This document shows, piece by piece, positions 21,081 to 33,709 of a stretch of DNA of 64,000 nucleotides (within the stretch, counting starts at the first letter, position 1; every line of letters begins with the position of its first letter). Origin of the DNA: Mastigamoeba balamuthi (lineage: Eukaryota; Evosea; Mastigamoebida; Mastigamoebidae). The notes under the pieces are model-generated. The model made no database searches, was not told the DNA's origin, and saw only the letters and a program-made list of their open reading frames with translations. Made by a program: the position numbers and the translations under genes. Where the stretch lies: NCBI GenBank assembly GCA_902651635.1, contig CACRSC010000033.1, positions 197,946 through 261,945 of the forward strand. Direction: 5' to 3'.

Positions 21081-24000
21081 ATGAGCGTCGAGAAGCAGGG
21101 GCCGGCCCAGCACCCCGCCGACGTCGCCGCCCCCGACCACGCGGACGACGCCGCCGTCCAGCGCTCGGCGTTCAACTACATCGAGTTCAATCTCGAAGAC
21201 AGTCCGTTGCCCCTCCGCTCCCTTACCGCCACCGTCACCGCCGACGGGTCTCCACTGCCTCCGCCGCTCGCTCACACGCGCGCGCCCGCCCGCGACCAGT
21301 CAACCGCGACGACAAGCCCCTCAAGGACCTCGAGGCTCGCGTCTTCGAGTACGTCCAGAACAGGACGCTCGGCAGCGCTGCGTCGGACGCGGTGTTCGAG
21401 GAGCGCATCGCGCGCGTAACGCGCAAGCTGCTGCGCCAGGGGACGGCGTTCACGGCGCGGCGCGCGCTGGACGTCGCCGAGGGCGTCGTGAGCATCGCGC
21501 TGTCGTGGATCGAGCCCCAGGTCGGCGCCGACGGAGCTGTGTGCGCGGCGGCCGGGCGGCCGGCGGCCGTCGACGCGCTCGCAGCGGTGCTGGACCCCCA
21601 GGCGGTGCTGTACGTCTTCAAGCCCTCGCCGGGGTACTGCAGGACGACCGTCACCCCGGAGGAGCAGTGGGGCAACGCCGTTCGTGATTCTCAGCCGCGT
21701 CGCGCCGACTCAATTGCTGATTTGGAGAATTGGCCATTTATTGATCTGTGCCCCGCCGCCCAAAACGGGGGTGGGCGCTGCTGCTGGCAGGCGCGCAAGT
21801 GGGTGACGTCGATTCCGTCCGAGTCGTTCGCGGAGATGGTGACGAGGTTCGGGTCGGTGTACGGGGGGTTCGACACGCTGCTGGGCCACGCCGCGCGCTG
21901 CCCGTCGCTGGTGGAGGCCACGGCCGCGCTTCAGATTGTGCAGGACATCGTCAGCGCAGAGTACATCGTCCGCGACAAGCTCCCCGCGATCGGCGCCCTG
22001 ACCGCCACCGCCCTCAACGGGCGGGTGTCTCGCCTCGTGGAGATGCCGGCCGACGAGCTCAAGGCCGTGGCCAAGGTAAGAGGGACTCGCCGTGTGGTGC
22101 GCTGCGATCGGCACTGAACGCGCGTTGTCCAACAGGCGGACATCGAAAAGCTGTTCTACGTGACGGGAAGTCTGCTCGACGCCACTCTGCCTGCGCAGAC
22201 TGTCGGCACGATCGTGGAGCCCGCCTATCTCGCCGTGGCGCTGCGCTGCTTCAAGTGCCAGACGTTTGACAAGCGCATCTACGGGCTGCAGGCCATCACT
22301 GCTGTGGTCTCGTGGATACGCAACGCCGAGACGCTCACCCTCAAGTCCCTCAACCCTCTTGGCACGCCATCGGGCTCGACCAGCCCAACGGCTGGGCCCG
22401 CACCAGCCCCATCACCTCCAAAGTCTACCAAGTCGCCGGCGTTTGGACCGATGCCGAGCCCGCATATGGCCTCGCAGCTGTCCAGGTCCGCTCGGTTCTA
22501 CGATGGGGCCACGCTGGCCAAGTGGATGTGCGACAACGACATTATCGACGCGTTGTACGGCCCATCTGCGCACGTCGAGCTCGTCAAGCGGTCGAGCGAG
22601 GTTCTGCGGTTCATGTCACGAGAGCACGCACTATCGGAGGCTCATGTCGATGTCCTGTGGAACGCGGCGCTGCATCACCATGAGTCCGTTGCGCACGAGA
22701 CGCTCAGGGTCATCGCGGAGGAGGCCCCGTACGTGTTCTCGCCTGAGAACCGAGCACGGTTGGTCTCGCACCTCGGTGCTCTCCCTCCGCGCACGCTGTC
22801 GTCGCCGCCGATCCTCTCTCTGGCCCGGGATCTCGCTATGCGCTGCGAGACGCACAGGGACGAACTGCTCGAGATGCTGTGGTCCGTTGCCACAGCGCGA
22901 GACATACCGGGAGCGTCTCCTGGCAACTCTGCCAGCACCTCCGCAGCGATCGCAGACGGGCCTTCGAGCAGGGCCATCGTGGCGCTCAGGGAGACGTTCA
23001 AGTCCCACAGCTTCAAGCCTCTTAGGCTCAAGTGGTTGGAACGCGCCACCCAGCAGCTCGACACCGTGCGCACTCGTGGAGAGCACAGGCCCGTCACCGC
23101 ACTGTATCAGCTCGCGTCGGCCTTGCTGGAGTCTTTTCCGGAGAGTGCTACAGAGGCGGATAAGGTGTCCCAGGCGGACGCGTTGGCGGCACTCAAACTC
23201 GATCTTCCCCTGTTCGCGCTTCAGGAGCCAGTGCGCCTTCACGATACTGCCGTCAAATGCGTTGCGGCGTGCTCTTCCAAGCCGGCGGATCCAGCTCTGG
23301 TTCTGCAGACAATCACCGGGGCAGACTATGCGCAGGAGATGCATCTGCGGCTGTCCTTCACGCTCGATCTGATGCGTGTTTCGGGAAAGCCTGCTAATGA
23401 CGACCAGGTTCTGGAGCTCTGGGGTGCTCTCGTCGATCGCTTCGTGGTTGGCGAGGAGGCGGATCTGATGTGCTTCTGGTTCTGCTCAGCCCGGGAGACA
23501 CGCACTATATCCGACGAGGCCGTCCTTCGGGTCTTCCATGATTCGATGCTGTCGAAGGAATACGCTGTGCTGGCCTCGCAACGAGTGATGCCGCTCCAGT
23601 GTCTGTGGCTCAGCATACTCGACTGCAATCACCTCTCGAGGCTTATCCTCGCGTGGGAGTGGCCCCGCGAGGACGAGGTGCCAATGTTCACCATGGTGTG
23701 CCCTCCGAAGGACCTCGATGGCTACGAGCAACTCTGGAGAATCACCCTAATGACACCTCACCCGGACGTCGACCGCCGAGTCATCGCAATCCTTCATAGA
23801 CTGCACTCAGGCGGCCTTGGAGAGAGGGTTGCGTTTGTGGATTCGTGCATGCGGCATCTCACTGAAGCTGTGGCCGCTGGGGACAATACGGCTGCATTGC
23901 GGTGTCTCGGGGTCCTCTCGCAGTTCACCGAGGAGGAGTCATCGGATGCCCAGGCCCCGCAGTCACACGGAAGCAGGACGACGGAGTTGCCAAACATCAT

Positions 24001-27000
24001 CGTAATCGACGTTCCGGGGGACACTTTCACCTGCTTCAGCGCGGAGGTGGAACCCAACGCCACTGTTGCAGCTCTCAGGCGCGAGGTTTTCGCCCGCATG
24101 CAGACGCTCTGCGACTACAAGGGCTCCGCAACTGATATCACCCTTATGCTGGAGCGGATGCCGCTGGCCGATGAGGCGAAGGTACTGACGGAGCTCGGTG
24201 TTTTCGATGGGTCGCACGTCTACGCCTGCATTCCACCGCCTCTCGGGTCTGCGGAAACGCACCTTAAGTACCGGAAGAGTGTCGCGCAGCAGATTTTCCA
24301 CCAACAGGCCGAGGCACGTATGAAGGCCAAAGAGGAGGAAGAGGCTCGTGCTCAGGCGGCGGCAGCTGCCGCTGCAGTGGAGGAAGAACTCCCAGAAGAC
24401 TCGAGTCCGCCATCCAGCGATACCAGCGAATACGATTCTGACGGAATGCCAGGCCTGATCCCCGATGAGGACATGCAGAGGCCTCCCAATGCCGACGAGA
24501 TGTGGGAGTCGCTCCACGAGTGCAGCAACTGCGATCCGGGAATCGGAATGGCGGCCCTTCGACTCAGCGGCTGGGATATCTACCGAGCCTTCGAGATTCT
24601 TTGCGACGAATCTCAGCGACCGTTGCTCGAAGAGAAGGCCGTGGTCGAGATGCGGTACCTCCAACAGGAGGCCAAAGAACAGCTGTTCTCCAAGTCAAAG
24701 CCAAAGCGCAAGCCCAAGCGACCGCACGTACGTCCCCCGACGAGGACGAAGGCGCGGTATGTTGTACAACCGTCGCCCCCGGAGCAGAGTCCAAGCGCTG
24801 AGGACGACAGTCGGCCCGCTTCAAGCAGTGCTACCGTCCGCGGTTCCGAGCACCTCAGTGACATCATCGCCTCGAAGGACGACCACATGAAAGTGCTCTT
24901 CGGGCTTCTGGATTCGCAGGACAGCTCGGTCAGAAGTGCGGTCTGGTCCCTGCTGATGCGCTTGCCCACATACGGAGCCACGGCGAACTGCATTCGCGAC
25001 CTCAGCAGGGCCGTCAAGGACTTGCTTGACGTCTCGAAGCCTCTGCAGCTTCTTTACTATCTCCAGGCGATCGACAAGATGCTGTTTCCTCCTGTTGGGG
25101 GCAAGGATTGCCGAGACGCTGCATGGCCATCTCTCTTCGAGTGCGCCCAGGGGTATCAACAGCTGCTCTACTGTGCAAGCGTTCTGTCGTCCTCTAGTTC
25201 GCTGGATGCGGCGAACCAAAGTGCTCTGGAGCTGGCACTGAAGGCCCTTGCTTCGAGGCTGAAGACCCACGCTGTTCTCGGTATTGCGACGGGGGACCTC
25301 CTGGCTGTCGCGAAGAGATGCGCCACGATGCACCTCGCACGCTCCACCGACCTTGCGATGCGGGCAACCGTTAACCTGGCATTGCACGAGAGGCGTTTGC
25401 CGGAGCACCTCGACGCCGAATGCGTCAATGCCCTGGTCGAAATCGCTGCCACGTCTCCAGGGCCTGACGCCACTCTGGCGTGGGCTGTCACCAGTGGCCT
25501 GCTGGCGCTATGCTCCATCGATCCGACTGGCCGCGCCGACGAGCTACTTTTCGGCGCAGTTATGAAGCGTATCCCACCGGTCGATCAGCCGCCATCTGCT
25601 GGATCCGGGGCTGTTTTCGCCACAATCGAGAGGCTGGCCACGCGGATGCCTAACTTCGCGGGAAAGAACGTGGAGGAGATCGCGATTTCATTTGCCCGTG
25701 GCATCAGGGCGAGGCCGGCTTTCGAGCGTGGAGCACGATCCGCGATATGCGACGTGTACATGTGCCACCTGATGCGGGCGCTTGCCAGCATTGTGCGGAG
25801 GGCTCCGTCGCTGCGGAACGTACTGGGGCTCGAAGGAAAGATGCAGGAGGCATGGATAGGCTTCAGCCTCGTGTCCGAGGTCTACAGCCAGCTGTTTAAC
25901 CCGTTCACCGCGGAAGGTTCGTGTGTTCCCAAGTGCCGCAGCTCGGCGACCCGTGCAGCTGCTATGGGTCTGCTTGTGGACTTGTGTACCGACAACCAGC
26001 CCAACTTCTACGAACTGCTGCACTACCTGTCTGCCCACCACACCGGAAACTTCACGTATGTCGTGTCGTCCTCCTAGATCAATTTAATGTGAAGCCCAGG
26101 AAGGTTACCGGGTGGGACTACTTGCCAAGTACGGAAAGCAAGTCGGAAACAGGGTACGTCGGCCTTACGAATGTCGGGAACACGTGCTACATGAACGCGC
26201 TTCTTCAGCAACTCTTCTGCATTCGTGGTATCCCCCACGCGATCCTGTCGATAGACCCCAAGGCAGCAGGGCCGGCAGAGCGTCTCATTCTCGAGCTTCA
26301 AAGGGTGCTGGTTCACGTTTTGCGCGGGGAGCGCAAGGCTGCCAATACCGCGCAGCTGTGCTCTGCCTACAGAGCAGCGGAGGGCAGCGGTCCGTGCGGC
26401 ATACTCGGAGCGGTAAACAGGCAGCAGGACGTCGACGAGTTCTTCAACATTCTGTGGCAGAGACTTGAGCAGGGGCTGAAGCAGACGCCGCATTGGGCAC
26501 AGCTCAACCGCGTGTTCGTCGGCCAGACTGCGGACAGAATCAAGAGCATTGAGCCCAGCAAGCCGTACGAGAGCGAACGTGTCGAGGACTTCGTTGCCAT
26601 CCCGCTCGACATCAAAGGAAAGCGCAACATCCAGGAGGCGCTGGACCTCTTTGTCGCCAAGGACAAGCTCGAGGGCGACAATGCCGTCAGCAGTGAGGCG
26701 TTCGGCAAGGTTAACGCGACGAAGCACCTGTGCATCAAGAGGCTCCCTCCGACGTTGATCTTCAACTTGAAGCGGTTCGAGTTCGACTTCAACACCAATA
26801 CTCGCCAGAAGCTCAACGACCTGTGCGAGTTTCCCGAGGCGCTTAACATGCGGCCGTGGACAAAGGAGGGCATGGAGAACCAACCGCTGACGGACGAGCA
26901 GGCTCAACCCGGCTACTATGACTATAAGGCATCAGGACTTCTTTTGCTTTCCCCGCTAACCTAGAAACTAGTTGGTCGGGGTTCTAGTTCACTCGGGAGG

Positions 27001-29614
27001 AGCAGACGCGGGGCACTACTACTCGTATATTAAGAACAGGCAGACGGGCCTGTGGTACGAGTTCAACGATCAGCTGGTGGACGTGTTCGACCCAGAGCAG
27101 CTGTCCAAGGAGTGCTTTGGTGGGAAGCAGATGGTGACGCACTGGGACAACTTCCAGCGCGTGAACGTTCGCCGCGAGTACGACAAGGTCCGCAGCGCGT
27201 ACATGCTCTTCTACGAGCGCGACGAACTGCCATCGGAGAGGGCGGGAGATGTGCTCCCCACCGAGACCTCTGTGATCCCCGAGCCGTTGCTCGAGGAGAT
27301 CGAGTCCGAGAACATTCGGTTCCTGCGCGACATGCAGTTCTTCGACGAAACGTATTTCTCGTTCCTGCACGACATCCTGGCGCTGCACCATCCGATGCCC
27401 GATATGGGTCACGGCGCTTACGACAGCGTGCTCGACGAAGATGTCCTCAACGACCCGTCGTTCGTCAAGGCCAAGCTCGGGGCGTACTTCTTTGTCGATG
27501 TGCTCCTCAGAGCGAAGAACTCGGGCGTCCTCCTGAAGCCCTGGGTTAACGTGCTCTCTGCAGACTTCACTACCAACGTCGCGGTATGCACGCGTTGTTC
27601 TACCTGTTCTGACTGATGTATCGCGGGCGAAATAGGCGTGCAAGTGGTTCGTGCAGATGGTCCTCCATCGCAACCTGCTGCAGGAGGTTTTGCTGGACTG
27701 TCCCAACGAGCGTGCGCGCGTCGCAATGGCAGACCTCATCGGCACCGCATTCCGCATCCTGTCGCCGAGAGAAATGCAGATATGGAACGCGGAGGAGACT
27801 CTTCCTGCTGGCGAGTCGTACTTGGTCACGAAGGACCTCGCACTCGCACCGCGGGCTTACGGGACGCGTCCTGTGTCTCTGTCTCAGCGCGCCATCGACG
27901 CCCTCATCAACCACCTGGAGGCCGCGCGACCGTCGTGGAAGAGAATCAAGCAGTACTTCAGGGTTTTCGCGGACTTTGCCAGCATCAGCCACAACCACCG
28001 GCAGTTCCTGCTGGACCGGGACCTCCCCAACATGCTGTCGGACTGGTTCATGGGCGACACAGGGCGCGCTGGCATGGGCGGAAGGGTACAGGTCATGGAC
28101 GACAGAAACCTCCCCGACCTCACCGACCTGTTCTCGACGCTGTCGATCCTGGTCTGCGGATGCTTCCAGGGAGCGAACGGTCAGACGGAGAGCCCGTACA
28201 GTCAATCCCCGCCTCTGCTTCCCCCGCCTGTTTGCGTCAGCTCGTTGATCCGCCCGGTAAGAGTCCAGCCCACCTTTATTTTTACCAACGTCGCTGGGCA
28301 CCGCAGCCGTTCATCAAGAGCATGATGGAGATGGATTACAACAGGGACGCGACGCTCAGGATGCTGAAGCACTTCTCCTGGAACGACGTGGCGACCACGA
28401 CACACATCGTCAACCAGATCCTACTGGGCCTGCGCAATTCCGACATCGAAAAGATCTCCGTTTGGCACGGTAATTTCACCGCTTTTACGTCGTTTTTGGT
28501 GGTTGCTCACACAGCTGCCAGCGATCATCGAGGGCATGATCGAGATGGAGGACCAGCACCAGGAGCTCCGGACAGAGATGCTCCTCAGTCCATATGCCTC
28601 GCCGAGGGACCCGCAAGGACTCATCAGCATCATGGCTGACACACAACAGAGGTACCCCGCCGTGGCCTACCTGCACGTCAAGTTCCTGCTGCACCTGAAC
28701 GAGATCCCCTGCGTCCGGGAGTACCTGTACCGCATCCGCTCAGAGATCACGTGGATAGGGCCGTTCCTGCAATCGCGTCTGCACCTGCCGCCAGACGTGC
28801 TGGAGACTATCCTCGTCTCGGACGAGAAATGCCTGCCACCCGACCGAGCGCGCTGGAGGCGGGACTCGGGGTTCATCTCCTTTATGGCGGTCCGCCAGAT
28901 GGAGAGGGACTACGTACGTGCTTCACTAGGCGTAGTGGTGGCTGATTACAGGTCCAGCGAAACAGGGAGCAAGAGAGTGGACCGGGGGCGAGCAAGGAGG
29001 AGGATCTGGCGCGCGAGGTCGAGAAGCTGCGGGAGGCGCTGTACTACTACACGCTGGTGACACCCTCGTCGACCATCGGGCACCCGTACACGCGCTCTCA
29101 GGCATGGCTCGAATGGGTCAATCGCAAGTACCCCACGCCGTCGATTCCCGTCAAGGTCCAGGCGGACAAGGAGATGGACCAATACATCTGGAAGAAGCGC
29201 GGCGTCCCGGCTGTACCCCCGATCAACCCGAAGTTCATGAAGGTACGTTGTCCTCTGGCAGCCAAGACAATGCTCAGCTACCGTGTTGTGCACACGCAGG
29301 TTGCGCCGCCGCTCTACAACCTGAACGGGGCTGGGACAGAGGACGGCGACTCGTGTGCTGACGGGGAGAGCTCGTGCAGCGAGGACACGGTCGTGAACAA
29401 AGCAGCGTCGGTGTCCCAGTGGATACAGAGCAACCCTGCGCGGGGGACAGGGATGCAGCCGTCGCCAGAGCCGGACCCTCCGAACGCCAAGGACTGCGTG
29501 GCGAGCATATGCGACCTGCTGCCCCATGTCACCAAGGATCAGGCGATCGAGGCGTTGAGAAAGAACTTCTGGAACGTCGACGCGACGGTCAACTCGTTGC
29601 TGGACACGCACTGA
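21081..29614 (+). CDS. USP9X/USP24-type ubiquitin carboxyl-terminal hydrolase
   Basis: Eleven exons give about 2642 aa. Introns: 21202-21299, 21680-21790, 22076-22135, 26056-26099, 26929-26971, 27584-27635, 28257-28306, 28470-28521, 28914-28951, 29243-29299. A long helical-repeat N-terminal half carries a ubiquitin-like domain near codons of 24000-24230 and a UBA-like stretch near 24490-24600. The USP catalytic domain follows, with Cys box GYVGLTNVGNTCYMN, QQDVDEFFNILWQRLE, KRLPPTLIFNLKRFEFD and His box VHSGGADAGHYYSYI. A second UBA/CUE-like motif ends the protein. It cleaves ubiquitin from proteins. The order matches fat-facets/USP9X enzymes, of similar length (about 2550 aa). The zinc-ribbon cysteines of relatives are missing. 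One intron is GC-AG. The 21680-21790 intron is in frame (111 bp), so its removal is an inference from its AT-rich content. Confidence 0.9.
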
Positions 29615-29936
29615 TGATACGCGTCGGCTTTTTTGCCTGAGGCGTGCACTCCGAAATAGACTCTCGTGGGGTGACCCTACATTTCGTACTGTTCCGTTGG
29701 GTTGGGCTTATTTTTCCCCTCGCCACCTGTTATGTCATCTTTTTCCTGACAGACACTTGTGGGGCAGCTGGGGAGATCTGGAGTTCCAAGGAGGCACAAA
29801 GAGATTTCGCGTGAATCACCGAAGAACTTACATTCGTCGGTGTGCATCCCTTTGAGACGAATCGCCCCCCCCCCCCCTCAGTCAGGTTGCTTCGTTTTCC
29901 CCCAAGGAAGCGCACCCTCAGGTGTCCCAGCCAGGA
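29615..29936. promoter_or_regulatory. Intergenic region before the CRAL-TRIO gene
   Basis: Lies between two plus-strand genes. It includes a C-homopolymer (about 29867-29877) but no TATA-like box I would trust. Confidence 0.25.
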
Positions 29937-31398
29937 ATGGAGCGAGCCGCCGACCTCCTCGAGCTCTCGGACGACCCGCGCAGCGTCCTGGCGCGCTACG
30001 TGCGCGACCAGTGCGGCGACGAGCGCGCGGGCGCCGCGTTCATGCGCGAGGGCCTGAGGTGGCGCGGCCAGCTGCGCCTCAGGGACCTGCGGGCCGCCGA
30101 CGTGGCCCCCGCCCTGCGCAGGCTCTGCGCCTACGGGTCCCCCCCGCACGCTGCCCGCGCCAGGAACGGGTACCGCTGCGTCTGGGTCGAGCGGCTCAAG
30201 GAGCACCGGGCGCTCTCGGAGGCCCCTGCAGGCCAGGTGCCCTTGTCGCTCCTGGTGGGGTGGTGGGCGTTGTGCTGTGGTGTGTTTTTCATAATTCAGC
30301 TTTTCTGGCATTTGTCGACCGCGAAATGCTGGGTGGGGCCCTCGCGCAGAGGCTCGGGAGGCGACGTCGCCTCTTTTTCGTGGGTTTGGTTTGCCCGCCT
30401 TTGCTCTCGGGTGAGTTCGGGGCAACTGGATAGTGTGTTCTCGACCCCTAACGCGGTGGAGTCAATTTGTTGCGCAGTCGCTTGAGGAACTCGGGGCGTT
30501 TGCGTACCTTGCGGAGCACGAGGTGGGGCCCAGCAGCCCCATGGCCAATGTGCTCGTCGACTGCTCGGGCATCGGCAGGTCGCAGGCCGACGAGCGCCTC
30601 GCCCGCGCGATCCTCGAGTCGGCGTCGCTCGCGTGGCCCGCGTCCCTCGCAGAGTTCTACTTCTACAACGCCCCGCTGTGGCTCAAGCTGCTCGCCGCGG
30701 CCCTCTCCCCGTGGATGCCCAAGTCGTGGCAGGGCCGCGTGCACGTCTCGCTGAGGTCGCCCGGCCGCGGCCTGCTCAGGAAGCTCCCGCCAGAGGCTGT
30801 GCCCCGGAGGCTGGGCGGAGCAGCCGACGACGACGGGTTCAGCGCGGACTCGTACATCCGCAGGATGACCCAAGCGGAGGTCGCCTCCGGCATCGACCAG
30901 TGCGGGCCCCAGCGGCTCCTCGACACTCGGAGGTGGGACATCCATCGTTCTGGATTCAACGGTTGTTTGTTCGCTCACAGTTGAATTCTCAGAGTCCGCA
31001 AGTGGGTGGAGACGCTGCCGTGGCCCGCGGCCAGCATCCCGGACGCGATCCACAGCGGGCGGCTGCGCAAGGCGGGCGGCGTCGTGACGACGCTCACATC
31101 GTTTTTCTGCGTGCTGCGGCCCGGGGAGCTGCAGTACTACCGGAGGGAGAGCGACAGGCTGTCGCAGGGGGTCGTGGACCTGATGGGGGCGATTGCTGCA
31201 CCCGCAGATGACGAGAACGTGGTGGACGAGGCAGCGCTCGAGGCCACGGGGGCTCAGTGCGAGGCGAGGAAGCGGGGGTTCGTGATCCGGACACCGCTGA
31301 GGCAGTACGTATTCGTGTGCAGGAGCGAGATTGAGAGAATCGGGTGGGTGACTTCGCTGAGGGCCGAGTGCGCCAGAGCGCTGCCCAACCTCCTTTAG
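29937..31398 (+). CDS. CRAL-TRIO (Sec14-like) plus PH domain lipid-binding protein
   Basis: Three exons (29937-30236, 30478-30932, 30993-31398) encode 386 aa. The first 100 residues resemble a CRAL-TRIO N-terminal helical region. The second exon is a CRAL-TRIO lobe (NVLVDCSGIG, SLAEFYFYNAPLWLKLLAA, VHVSLRSPGRGLLRKLPPE). The last exon is a pleckstrin-homology domain (GGVVTTLTSFFCVLRPGEL ... GWVTSLRAECARAL). Such proteins bind or exchange phosphoinositides and other lipids at membranes. The first intron (241 bp) is long for this window. The start is the first ATG in frame after upstream stops. Sec14-PH pairs are known in some protists, so this architecture is unusual but not new. Confidence 0.75.
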
Positions 31399-31712
31399 AG
31401 TTGGTGATGTAGATAGTCCAAATTCTACCGTTGGAGTCTCTTATTCCCCACACCCGCGTTCTTGAGACACAATTGAGCAGTTGCGCTTTTGCATTTTGCC
31501 TCGTTTCCGACTGATCCGGACTTCTCGAATCGCAAGCGGTTGAGATGGTGCGTACCTCAACGGCACTGCCGGCCTTGAGTTGTATGCGGAGCGCATTCTG
31601 GCGAGACTGCACCTTTCTTTTTCCCAACGGCAGATTCCGAGGCGGTTGGAAGGTGTGCAATCGCTCACTTTCAACGCTCATTCTTTTGTAACCGTAGCAG
31701 AAACACACGCCA
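31399..31712. promoter_or_regulatory. Intergenic region before the VWD-like gene
   Basis: No coding frame or RNA gene recognised. It serves as the 3' end of the CRAL-TRIO gene and the upstream region of the secretory gene. Confidence 0.25.
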
Positions 31713-33063
31713 ATGCGCATGAATAGCGCCACCGCACTTCTCGCCCTTGTGGCTCTCGCGTCCCTCGCAAGGGCGCAGGAGAGCAACAGTGGCAGCAACA
31801 GTACCCAGTGCTGGGACAAGTGCTGGAAGCATCTGCTCAGCGACTGCGTAGACCCCATCTACGCGCGCCGTGCACACCCGGGCGCCGACAGTGTCCGTCC
31901 CAAGGAGAAGGACGTGTTCTGCCCGTGCTTCAAGGTGTACATCCAGTGCCTCGAGGCCTCATGCGGAAGCGCCGATGCCGCCGCGGAGCTCAAGGACCTC
32001 CAGGTCCCCGAGGACTACTGCCAGAAGGAGGGTAATCCCGAGTGCATGTTCGAGACGTGGGGCGACCCCCACTTTGTCGCTCTCGACGGCCACAGCCGCT
32101 GGCCCGCACACCTCAGGGGGCAGTGGGACTGCTCCGACACCGACTTCCCGCTTCTGTACGCACGATTTCTGTAATTGAGTAACAACACTGCACTTTTCCC
32201 CTCACGGAGCAATTGATTTCTTTAGGTACGAAGGCCACGGATGGAGCCTGTCCGCCAAGGCTGAGTGGGTCAACGGCTACTGGTTCTTCACGATGATCAC
32301 CTCGGTCACGCTCAACATCAGCGGCAAGGCCGTGCACACGTGGAAGGCCGGCCAGGTGACCCCGATCTCGCAGCAGGAGCTCCCCGCGGGCTGGACCGTC
32401 ACGCACTCCAACTCGGAGTGGGGCTTTGGCAACGTCGTCGACTTCATCACGTCGCCCGCGGGCGAGGAGATCACGATCTACGACCCCGTCTACTACGTCA
32501 ACGTGCGCGTGTTCGGGTTCTGCGAGGGCAAGGGGCACGTGCAGCTGGGGCCCTCGGACTGCAAGGTCAAGACGCCGCACCAGTACTCGTGGCAGCAGCG
32601 GCGCTTCGCGAGGTCGTCCTCGCGCGCGGTCTGCGGCAGCCTCGGAGGCTTCTTCTACGCCGCGTGCATGACCGACGTCACGGCGATGGGCAAGGACTCT
32701 GTGGCCTCGGACAGCGTGTTCATGTCCGCTCAGGCCGAGAAGGGCATCCAGTACCTGGCAGCCTTCGGTGCCCCCACAGCCACCGCGGCCGCAGGTGCGA
32801 GCGCTGCTGTCATCGGCGGTGCCGTAGCCGCCGGCGTCGCGGGCGCGGCGATCGTCGTCGGAGGTGCCGTCGGGGCTGGAGTGTACCTGAAGAAGAGGAA
32901 CGACAAGGAGAAGAGCGGGAGCAGCGGGCAGTCGTCGGGCACGCAGAGCGAGACGCCTGCTGTCGGCGTCAGGGCGCCCGCACAGGGCGTCGACGTGATG
33001 AACCCCAAGGCCGGCAAGGGGCACCAGAGCATCACGGGCCGTGCACCGCCGTCGGAGGTCTGA
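31713..33063 (+). CDS. Secreted/type I membrane protein with VWD-like motif
   Basis: Two exons (31713-32155, 32226-33063) encode 426 aa. An N-terminal signal peptide (ATALLALVALASLARA) is followed by a Cys-rich segment. The motif ETWGDPHFVALDGH is the hallmark start of a von Willebrand factor type D domain (GDPHxxTxDG). The following 200 residues with paired cysteines could complete that beta-rich domain. Near the C-terminus a Gly/Ala-rich hydrophobic stretch (AAVIGGAVAAGVAGAAIVVG) followed by KKRNDKEK reads as a single membrane span with a short basic cytoplasmic tail. It is probably a cell-surface adhesion or matrix protein. The function is inferred only from the domain. Confidence 0.65.
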
Positions 33064-33709
33064 GGGGGGGAGGGAGAGGGGGTCCCAACAACGTCCGCAC
33101 GACGTTGTTGTTGTTGTGGTGTGCTGAACAACACAGACGCAGTAGACCCTGTTACCCGCTGCCTGCGGAAGAATTGAAGAAATATGCACAACCCCAACGG
33201 CGCGGGCTGACTCTGCGCGATGGGGGTGTGGTGTGGGGCTGTGGATATCCGCCGCATGACCGCCGCCGGGCGTGTTCGGGTGTTTTTCCAAGTTAGATGC
33301 CGTCAGCAGCCCCTCTCTGCGTGCCTGGCGAGAAAATGACAGGAAATCCCTTTGACGCGCTCGCGTGCGTGCCCACACCCTTAGCCCCTCAATCTTCTCG
33401 CACTACTTAACACAACCCTCTTTCCTCCCCCCCATCTCCCCCTACCCGGCACCGGGCTACCCCACCAATGATCAAGGCCACGGGACCCATCGGGTGCGCC
33501 GCCCCTGCGCCCCCCGTCCACCGCACTCCGCGTGCCAGCGTCGCCTGGGGGCCCTCCTGTGCCCCGCGCGAGAGGATTTTCTCGTCGTCGTTGCCGTTTC
33601 CCTTCATTTCCAAACGCTCTTCCAACGCCCGCTGCCCGCTGACCGCACCGGGGGGCACGGGGCGCGCAGAGACCTGCGCGACGAGGAGACGGCGACGGCG
33701 CCCGAGCGG
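33064..33709. other. Intergenic region, possible upstream exon of the transporter
   Basis: No complete gene. An ATG at 33469 opens a Pro/Arg-rich frame that could be a first exon of the next gene, ending at a donor around 33580 and rejoining near the gcgcag acceptor at about 33668. Nothing confirms it. Confidence 0.3.
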
